From NCBI GenBank assembly GCA_033439685.1, contig JAUEDM010000026.1, positions 1 to 15,072 of the forward strand: 15,072 nucleotides of DNA, read 5' to 3'. Origin of the DNA: Apodospora peruviana (lineage: Eukaryota; Ascomycota; Sordariomycetes; Sordariales; Lasiosphaeriaceae). This document shows, one piece after another, positions 8,662 to 15,072 of this stretch. The notes under the pieces were generated by a model. It did no database searches. It worked only from the letters and a program-made list of their open reading frames with translations, and was not told where the DNA came from. The translations under genes and the position numbers were made by a program. Each line of letters opens with the position of its first letter. The stretch's first letter is position 1.

Positions 8662-9300
8662 TCAACTGGTTGCCGTATCCGCGTCCTCCCAATAGATATT
8701 CTCAACCTCCAACGGGAGCGGTGTCGCCGGGAGAGCGCACGACTGCGTCACTCCGCCGGTGCCGTCCCTCGCCACACAGACCTCGGTCGGCAGTTCTCCC
8801 ACCACGGTCGCATCAAAGAGAACCCTATTGTGATCAATACGTTAGCTTCCATCCTTCCAAGATATCCCGCCCCACATATTTGATAACACATACAGTTTAC
8901 CTGCATCCGTCGAGCTACCGCAGTACCACTGGAACCGAAACCCGATCGTGTGGCTCGGCCGCTCGATCAGGTACTGGCACCTGACCAGCTGCGAGGGCAG
9001 CGGCTCCGGTCCGGCGCGGCACACGCTCCAGGTGCCGCCGCCCGTGGTGATGGGGATTTGGAACAAGCGGTACGTGTCGCCTGACCCGGGATTCTCGACC
9101 GACATGGTCGCGATGGTCTGCGTCGTGCTGCCGTTCTTGACGGTGTCAACTTGGTATTCCTTGAGCACAAAAGTGGTCGTGTTGGCGAAGGAGTCGACTG
9201 TGCAGGTGTTTTGGCCTCTCTTTGTAAGGTCGGTGGCGAGAAGTGGTGATGCCGTCGCCAGGCCAAGGATGGCGGCGAAGGCCGTTGTGAGGAGGACCAT
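8662..9300 (-). CDS. Small secreted six-cysteine protein, 189 aa, two exons
   Basis: Exon 1 is 9300-8894 and exon 2 is 8824-8662. The 69-bp intron has a canonical GTATGT donor, a GCTAAC branch word and an ATAG acceptor. A nearer GTAAAC donor exists, but only GTATGT keeps the frame (...DAGK-L-VLFDAT...). The stop is TGA at 8664-8662. A strong signal peptide occupies residues 1-17 (cleavage likely after A17), followed by a short pro-like segment ending in KR (27-28), a possible Kex2 site. The mature part has six cysteines (33, 94, 108, 127, 152, 165), an even number suited to three disulfides, and sequons at N31, N40 and N56. Size, secretion and cysteine content are those of fungal effector-like or cell-surface proteins; no named family was recognised. 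Unspliced translation would stop inside the intron after about 152 residues. Confidence 0.85.
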
Positions 9301-9788
9301 TGTCGATCAAAATGTTCTAGAAGATCTTTGGAAAACAACCGCCAAGGACCTTCGCAAACAAAAAAGTTGGAGAAAAGGGGGACTGAGCGGATGGGGGGGA
9401 TTCTTCAATGGTTTGTTTTGTCTCCTCCCCCCCTCAAAATAATATGTGATTTACCGGCAGAGTGTAAAATGATGTTTAATATAATTAGCGCCCTATATGA
9501 GATAAGGCGGCTTACTGACTTTGCCGCGCTTCTAGCCTTTTCGATTTCCCCCCTCAGGCTAATAATGAAAGCGGTATTATCCCGCCCCAGGGAGACACCC
9601 GGAGATAATCATGAACCCAAAGGAGGTGATTACCGGGCCGAGATGGCCAGATCCAGAATCAAGACGATAATGACAGAGGGAAAGGTGCGTTGTGTAGTAC
9701 AAATAATATATCAAAGAGTTCCAAATGCCCACGAACTTTCCCAGATGTCGGTCTCCCCTGGACCCGTGATCTGCGCATCAATACGATC
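9301..9788. other. Intergenic region, promoter side of the six-cysteine protein gene
   Basis: No gene. Two similar C-rich words occur, one near 9423-9441 (TCCCCCCCTCAAAATAAT) and one near 9546-9565 (TTCCCCCCTCAGGCTAATAAT). Two related GATT(T)ACCGG words lie near 9449 and 9628. They may be remnants of a short repeat, but no terminal inverted repeats or target duplication could be established. Confidence 0.4.
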
Positions 9789-11106
9789 CTATTCTTTGCT
9801 GGAACACAGTTAGCATAACCCAAAGAAGAAAGTCGTGTATGTACCTAACTTACTGGTTAATCCCATCAACGTAGTCCTGCGCCTCGATGGCAATGCACGT
9901 GCTCTTCTCCATCTTCTTCTTCGCTATCCCCGTCCCCTGAGTCTTTTTGAGGCTAGCGGTCCCGTCCGACCAGGCGCATGTATACAGCACCGCGCCAGGC
10001 TGATTTGTCCTCAACCCGGCTTTGATCCCTGACCACGGGCTCGCAAGAGTCAAGACGGCCGCATCTTTAGGCGCATCATCGAATATCCAGAAACCGTTAT
10101 ACCCCTCGCAGCTACCGCCGCAGTTGCCGCGGAACTGGGAACTGGTTCGTGCGTGGCCGAGGGTGATGTTCGGTTTTGCTGGCAAAGTCGTTGACGCTCC
10201 CGGCCTCGGCGGTCAGGATGTTTCCTGTGGGCAGGGCGTTGCTGTCGATGGCCAGATAGCGTTTGGAGTACGGTATTGATAGGGTGTGGTCCCAGATGAG
10301 TGCTGTAGCTGGGTTTTTGTAGGCTTCCAGGTTGAAGTAGGTGTGGTGAGTTAGCATCAGTGCTGTCGATGATTGTTGTGTGAGCATGTTGTCTTCGGTG
10401 GTCAGAGACATGAGGTATGGGAACTCACGAGTCTTTGTCTCCGGAGCATTAGCCATCATCCTGATGTTCCAGGTACCATTGGCGAAGACGCTGTAGGTGA
10501 CATTTGCGTTTACCAAACCAGGCATTCCCGTCGACTCGTCCTCTTTATCGGTGAGCGAGAAGGTTATCAAGTCATTGGAAACAGCCGTGACGTTCCAGAC
10601 ACGGTACGACCAGTTGTTTGTGCCGCTATGCAGCGTATTTTGGCCATCGTTCTTCTGCGTCTTGAAGCTCTTCCCATCGATCGTGAACTGCGCCTTGCCG
10701 ATCCGGTTTGCGTACCGTCCCGGGATGGAGTTGTAGGTCGGATGGCTGGTATCCTTGGCTAGTTGTGAGAGTTATTCGTAAGCTTAGTGTTATAGAACAA
10801 TAACCATCAGGATCTCCTACGATAATAGGTGGCGTCGTCATAGCCCAAGACGACGTCGACCTCCTTGCCATTCTTGTCGTTGACAAAGAGGTTGGTTAGT
10901 GTAGCGCCGTATGGGATGAACTGTCACGTAATTACTTTCGGTCATAATTTTCTCAGACTCGTTCCCGTATTGTTCGTAAGAACCTGTGCTCTGATGCCCG
11001 TAGCAGATATTGTGTATCTTCCATCTGCGCCAGGTTTCGGGATATCCCGACTGGCAGTCAGCCCGGCTATTACGAGCAAGGCCAAAGTTATTGTCGGCAC
11101 CCGCAT
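9789..11106 (-). pseudogene. Secreted aldose 1-epimerase (galactose mutarotase-like), with a one-base frameshift
   Basis: Interconverts the alpha and beta anomers of free aldoses. Exons (minus): 11106-10984, 10920-10821, 10758-10429, 10362-9854, 9798-9789. Introns are 63, 62, 66 and 55 bp; the first has a weak GTTCTT donor, the last a GTAAGT donor and GCTAAC branch. The protein would be 356 residues: signal peptide 1-18, IPYGATLTNLFVND early, GRYANRIG at 88-95, NTLH with sugar-binding H118, LTHHTYFNL with catalytic H191, and CIAIEAQDYVDG with catalytic E344. The family length fits. One extra A in the run of four (plus T at 10174-10177), after residue 247, shifts the frame. As written, translation stops at 10112-10114 after about 267 residues, without the catalytic Glu. 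Everything beyond the shift is well preserved, so the break is very recent or a sequencing error. The 66-bp third intron is in frame and stop-free. The signal peptide suggests action on extracellular sugars. Confidence 0.88.
10174..10177 (-). other. Frameshift site in the aldose epimerase gene
   Basis: On the coding strand the bases read GCC AGC AAAA CCG. With three A the frame continues ...FASKPNITLGHA..., which matches the family; with four A it runs into an unrelated tail. This is the only defect found in the gene. Confidence 0.8.
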
Positions 11107-11510
11107 TGTTACTGTTGGACACTGGGACGGGAAATTGTTTGGTTCGAGACAAAAATCCTAGCATCCCCTTTCCCGGGGAATTCTTGGAAACATCGGTGAT
11201 AATATAGAAAACAATCATTGCGATGGCGACCCTCCTTCAACCATTTAAGGCGAGTATTAGTTACCATCTAATACCACCTGATTAAACCAGTAAGGGTCTT
11301 TGTATGGCTGCTCATTAACGAAAATTCTATTGGCTGGGGGGAGCACTGCCCATCCATTGGTACGGAGTATTGACCCCCGCATGTCACTCACCATATTATC
11401 CCCCTTTTCCTGGACGAGGTCTTAACATCACGTGAAAGTATCATCTACGTATACTAACGTGGTATTTGTTGATCTGTAAAAAGAAAATACTGTCTCCGAG
11501 GTCTTACTCC
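11107..11510. other. Intergenic region, promoter side of the epimerase gene
   Basis: About 400 bp between the membrane-protein stop and the epimerase start. A palindrome TCACGTGA (11428-11435) contains a CACGTG core, as bound by basic helix-loop-helix factors. No gene or repeat was seen. Confidence 0.45.
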
Positions 11511-12453
11511 CTAGGCCTCGAATACCTTGGAAGTGGCCATGCCCTTTGGTTCGTCTGTGCTCCAGCGCGGTTCCATCTCTGCGTTTGTGTTCATCCGCCG
11601 GTTTAGTTCTCGTTCCATCTGTGAGGTCTTGACGTGTTTCACCGACCGCCTTGCGAGAATGGAGCAGATATAAAAGTTCAGCACAACACCCGCCCCTACG
11701 ATGAGAGAGATGACCGCTGTCTATTTGGCATTAGCACGCCTCAATTCCAACCATGATGCTGGGAGATAGATTTACCGTGGAGTGTACCGTCCAAGTCCCA
11801 CGGTTGTTAATGAAGGGCGTTATGATGTAGAGAGCATATCCGACGAGAAAGGCGACCCATGATAGGCTCATCAGCATCATCGGTGTCTGCCAGACCCAAA
11901 TCAGCCACCCATCAGCCACCAAATGGTTGCCAGGGTGGTCATTATCGCTGGTCTCTGCGCTTGTCTTGAGAACGATCCGTAGTAGCGCATTAACCTCAGC
12001 GCCGGAAAGATCAAGATCGAGTAAACGGTCGGGGATTTGTTCGAGCAGTGTATCCTGCGCAGAGCTTATTAAGGCAAACACGGAAAGCCACAGGCTGCTC
12101 TGCCACAATAGAGTGGCCAGCCAGAACGCGTCGGTTATGGCCGGCCAAGAGAAGGCTCCTATCACGGCAGCGGCAGAGAGTGTCGCCTCGAACAAGGCTG
12201 TCAGTTTATATCGCAAATATCTCTCAAAAGTTGGGAATAGCTCATTTACCGCAGATCGCACAAATGATATCTCCTGTTTTTTTCTCGCTTTAAAGTCATG
12301 CAAGAGCCGTTTTACTGTCTCATGGTCGCTCTGATGCAGACAGATTTCCTCAATGGGCTCCAGAGTATAGTGGGCGAGCGATCTGTTATAAGATATGGCC
12401 CCGATTCGTAGCAAGATGAAGGTAAAAATCGGCTTGAATGGAAGTTGTTTCAT
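11511..12453 (-). CDS. Multi-spanning membrane protein of unknown function, 295 aa, two exons
   Basis: Exon 1 is 12453-11776 and exon 2 is 11720-11511. The 55-bp intron has a GTAAAT donor, a GCTAAT branch word and an AATAG acceptor, and joins in phase 0. ATG at 12453 (context ACAAAATGA) is the first methionine in the frame. The frame stays open upstream through the C32 tract only because that tract encodes prolines. Membrane segments are seen at about 85-105, 110-130, 190-212 and 228-248; a weaker hydrophobic stretch lies at 9-20. Between the second and third is a soluble loop rich in D, E and L. After the last helix a basic ARRSVKH begins a hydrophilic C-terminal tail of about 45 residues, probably cytosolic. 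Tryptophans cluster in the helices and at the WQTP border. It resembles uncharacterised fungal membrane proteins; no transporter or enzyme motif was recognised. A model lacking exon 2 would lose the last helix. Confidence 0.8.
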
Positions 12454-12523
12454 TTTGTGTGGTAACACACCGAGATTGCTTGGTGGTTGTCGACACAGAA
12501 TTCTAGACTCTGGGTCTGCTGAT

Positions 12524-12555
<32 letters not shown>
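12524..12555. repeat. 32-base poly-G tract
   Basis: All bases from 12524 to 12555 are G on the plus strand. The tract lies 70 bp upstream of the membrane-protein start, so a transcript would carry C32 in its leader, if the leader extends that far. It creates spurious proline-rich frames on minus and a glycine-rich one on plus. Confidence 0.97.
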
Positions 12556-12558
<3 letters not shown>

Positions 12559-13273
12559 GATAAAGGCGGCGGGGCTTGGATGAAACAGAAACGGCGGTTT
12601 CTAAGCCCAGACTTGCATTTGTGCCTGGGTTGGCCTTCGCTCGGAAGCAAACGGATCAGGCTCCAAAGGCGATGGAAAATCCGATAAGATATCAGATGTT
12701 ATTGGTGGAAAGGGTGTCCAAGTTTGGAAATTCGGTTTTGTAAGTGTTATGGGCTTGCAGGTTGCTGCTGCATGAAGTGAAAAATCGCTCAACAAGGCAG
12801 CCAATGACAGCTCGAGGAGGACTCAAAGCGGCACTCAGTCAACCTTGGGTGCTTATCAGGGCTTCCGAGTACCTACCCTGGCCAGGAATCACATCACGGA
12901 ACGTTGTCGGTTTTCTGCCTTGTTGCTGCAACTTGTTATTCTGGGAAACAAAAGTGCAATTTCGAAGCTTCACAAGGAATACATACACACATGTGTGCTT
13001 ATCTGCCATCCCATGAAAGGACAACTGTTCTGATATGTGAGTGCCGTAGCAACCCTGAGGCTGTCAGGCAACTTCGGTCTTATCGTCAGGCACTCTGTCT
13101 CTGGTGCGGAGAACATATAGCAGACCTTGTGTCCCTCCAAACCCTCCATTGTTGCATCCCGTTCGATTTTGCTTCCCCACTTTCTCCAGTTGCCGAACTT
13201 TCCTGATCTGCACTCATTGTGATCGTCCGAAGGATCGTCAGGTCCCGGGTTATTTACCGGTGAACTGCTCAAC
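12556..13273. other. Divergent intergenic region
   Basis: With the G32 tract, this forms the 820-bp shared upstream region of the minus-strand membrane-protein gene and the plus-strand YSSPST-repeat gene. Open frames here (for example plus 12904-13206, minus 12970-13284) lack ATG starts at their annotated ends and look non-coding. A short palindrome ACACATGTGT occurs at about 12987-12996. Confidence 0.5.
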
Positions 13274-13354
13274 ATGGCGTACAACTCCTACTACGACTTC
13301 GCTCCTCAATATACTCCAACGCGGTCATTTGCCCCGTCTTCCACGTTGTCGTCG

Positions 13355-13498
13355 TACTCATCACCGTCAACCTACTCATCACCGTCAACCTACTCATCAC
13401 CGTCAACCTACTCATCACCGTCAACCTACTCATCACCGTCAACCTACTCATCACCGTCAACCTACTCATCACCGTCAACCTACTCATCGCCATCAACA
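13355..13498 (+). repeat. 18-bp coding tandem repeat, eight copies (YSSPST)
   Basis: Unit TACTCATCACCGTCAACC. The first seven copies (13355-13480) are identical and the eighth (13481-13498) has changes only at third codon positions, so the peptide is still YSSPST. A ninth, more diverged unit follows (YSSSSS). Identity at synonymous sites points to recent expansion, and copy number is probably variable between strains. Confidence 0.97.
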
Positions 13499-14056
13499 TA
13501 CTCATCATCATCGAGCTACTCGCTGCCCAGCTATTCCCGCGACGCAAGGCCTCCACCGCAGGATGTCATCCGTCAAAGGTTCCATGACATGCTCCCCGCC
13601 GGGCCACCGGCGAGATCCCTTGAACACTTTGGCCTGAAAGAGACGAATCCAAGTCATCTTCCGCGCGACATCTGGCTGCACTCGAAGCCCATCAAGCGAC
13701 TAGGCAACCACACCACACGTGTTCACCAGGCACTGGAAGTTGGCGACCGGGGCCACCCAAACAACTACATCCACGAGATTCACAAGGGCGACAAGTCGTT
13801 GTTTGGTCTGAGAAGACTAGAGTACGCCGCTACCGAGTCTTCCCGGAATCTGGACTGGGATAAGCGGTTTGTTAAAGGCGTGTCCACGCGCAAAGTCGGA
13901 ACGACGACCAAGTCGGACCGCGAGATCGTTGAGGCTGGTAAGCACACCCCCAAAACCGCTGTTCACGGCCAACTAGGGTCTAACCATTTGACAGGTGAGA
14001 ACCGCAGGCGTCAGGACCTGCTCTACTCGGTCAACAAGCAACTTGCCAGCACGTCC

Positions 14057-14063
14057 GGGCGCG
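14057..14063 (+). other. Inferred frameshift position in the YSSPST-repeat gene
   Basis: Upstream of GGGCGCG the frame reads ...LYSVNKQLASTSG; downstream, the protein-like frame (ARTHDTRYPYDD...) is two bases on. One missing G in the GGG run would join them. No GT-AG intron can bridge the two frames here. Confidence 0.55.
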
Positions 14064-14280
14064 GACACACGACACGCGCTACCCCTACGACGATTCGCTG
14101 CCGCCGGTGGAGCGGCTCAAGGACCGGATCCCCGGGGCTAGAACAGTCACGAGGAAGGCCAGCTCGCTGAAGCACAGGGTCGCCATGACGGCCGAGAGCG
14201 TGCGCGGCAAGATCAACCCCATTGAGGCAGCTGCGATGATAAGGGGCAGGGAGCTGAGGAAGTATGCCGACCGGAGGTAG

Positions 14281-15072
14281 TTTGATGACGTGACTGCAGT
14301 TACAAAGTTTACTGTAGGTAGGTAGGTAGGTAGGTAGGTAGGTATTGTCACGGCCGGCGTCAAGGATCGATGGACGAACTCATCAATTGGGCGCTATCAA
14401 CGAAGATTCTAAACTGGAGAGGAAAGAAGCTTCATCGTGGGGTGGGACCCCTTGCCCTTCGTCGCTCCTGATTGGTCCTAGTGACCGAGTCTCCACACCG
14501 TTCCCAACGGTAGCTCTGCGGGGTGGCTGGGAGTCATGAAAAAAAGGTCTGGGAGGGCTTGGTCCTCACAGGTATTCTGATCAGAAAGGTATGGGTATGG
14601 CACATGTAGCGTCAGTTGTTTATATCCCTTAGCATAGGCAACAAGCGAGCAATCTTGCTATGTACCAGTGATTGTCACAGACATCCGGCCGAGGTAAGAG
14701 TCGAGGTCTAATCAAATGCCAGACTTTTTTAAACTGACCTTATATTCGCGGTTTTTCTTTTTTCGTTTTTTCTTTTGTTTTTTGCTTCACTCTGGTGAGA
14801 CATTTGCGTTGGAACAATCTATGGGAATCTTCGAAGCAAATGATACCCAATGACATAGATGGTGCCAGCTTCCTGGCACAGCCACCACAAAAGTCAGAAC
14901 GCACGTAAGAGGTCAACTGCAAGGCAGCAGCCACACATGACGTTAGTTAAGTATGTGCCCAATATTTGTTTTCCACTTGCATCGACTTTCTCGACAAGCT
15001 TGACGGGATGAAGCACTCTAGGAACTCATCTTACAACCAGGCGGTTCGACTTGGGGCTTCCAAACAGCTCTA
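14281..15072. other. Gene-free right end
   Basis: Apart from the (TAGG)n microsatellite, no gene is supported. A T-rich stretch lies at 14752-14785. A 64-codon minus frame at 14740-14934 opens with GTG and ends in lysine-rich sequence from that T tract, and is most likely chance. Confidence 0.45.
14315..14344. repeat. (TAGG)n microsatellite, 7.5 copies
   Basis: TAGG is repeated seven times plus TA, perfectly, 34 bp after the stop of the YSSPST-repeat gene. It therefore probably lies in its 3' untranslated region. It is not a telomere repeat (TTAGGG). Confidence 0.95.

Larger units (their letters stand above)
13274..14280 (+). pseudogene. YSSPST-repeat protein gene, one intron, with a probable one-base deletion near the 3' end
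   Basis: ATG at 13274 (context CTCAACATGG). Exon 1 is 13274-13937. The 57-bp intron 13938-13994 has GTAAGC, a CTAAC branch word and ACAG; it is stop-free and a multiple of three, so it also reads through. Exon 2 begins at 13995. Residues 1-27 are rich in Y, S and P; residues 28-75 are eight YSSPST hexapeptides; then comes a serine-rich patch and a basic, soluble domain from about residue 90. As written the frame ends at TGA 14168-14170. From about 14063 to TAG 14278-14280 another frame encodes a much better tail (RYPYDDSLPPVERLKDRI, then basic helical sequence ending RELRKYADRR). Restoring one G near 14057-14063 joins the two and gives about 316 residues. No signal peptide or membrane segment is present. 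The family is not recognised; the repeats suggest a disordered, phosphorylatable N-terminus. The broken frame may be real or a base-calling error. Confidence 0.65.

Noticed and set aside
8948..9442. Plus-strand 164-codon frame across the six-cysteine protein gene
   Set aside because: It overlaps the well-supported minus-strand exon and lacks any domain or splice support.
12454..12558. N-terminal extension of the membrane protein beginning with a proline run
   Set aside because: It opens with GTG and consists of the C32 tract plus a low-quality linker. The first ATG (12453) lies after it in good context.
13269..13556. Minus-strand frame with MSRLTV repeats
   Set aside because: It is the antisense shadow of the YSSPST coding repeat.
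14315..14344. Telomere repeat
   Set aside because: The unit is TAGG, not TTAGGG, and it sits internally right after a gene.

Overview
The window looks like nuclear DNA of a filamentous ascomycete (Pezizomycotina). The genes are split by short introns of 53-70 bp with fungal splice signals (GTATGT/GTAAGT donors, CTAAC or CTGAC branch sites a few bases before the AG). Several products carry secretory signal peptides, and there are tRNA-like Pol III remnants. The species cannot be told from the sequence alone. Exon coordinates below were worked out by hand from reading frame plus splice signals.

Left part (1-5140): an uninterrupted C tract of 576 bases, then about 4 kb of gene-poor, decayed DNA. 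It holds a cysteine-dense reading frame broken by two stops (1038-1601), an 18-bp tandem repeat (2543-2608), two protein-like fragments lying back to back (minus 3011-3445, plus 3511-3779), and a clear pseudogene of a secreted SGNH-hydrolase-like protein (about 4468-5138).

Middle (5268-12453): five consecutive genes on the minus strand. They are an intact short-chain dehydrogenase/reductase with a G-rich minisatellite just before its start; a six-exon gene for a 224-residue secreted protein of unknown function; a two-exon gene for a 189-residue secreted six-cysteine protein; a five-exon secreted aldose 1-epimerase with a one-base frameshift; and a two-exon gene for a multi-spanning membrane protein whose 5' leader contains a run of 32 C (G on the plus strand). 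Two tRNA-like Pol III remnants lie between the reductase and the first secreted-protein gene.

Right part (13274-14280): one plus-strand gene with eight YSSPST hexapeptide repeats, one intron and a probable one-base deletion near the 3' end, followed by a (TAGG)n microsatellite and about 730 bp with no recognisable gene.

Three of the four genes on the minus strand between 7142 and 12453 encode secreted proteins, which fits an extracellular or host/substrate-facing neighbourhood. No shared pathway can be demonstrated. Single-base frameshifts in two otherwise well-preserved genes, together with the extreme homopolymers, raise the possibility of base-calling error, which should be settled before calling those genes dead. 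I found no convincing wholly new biological system. The strongest leads are the two unassigned secreted-protein genes and the rearranged fragments around 3.0-3.8 kb.
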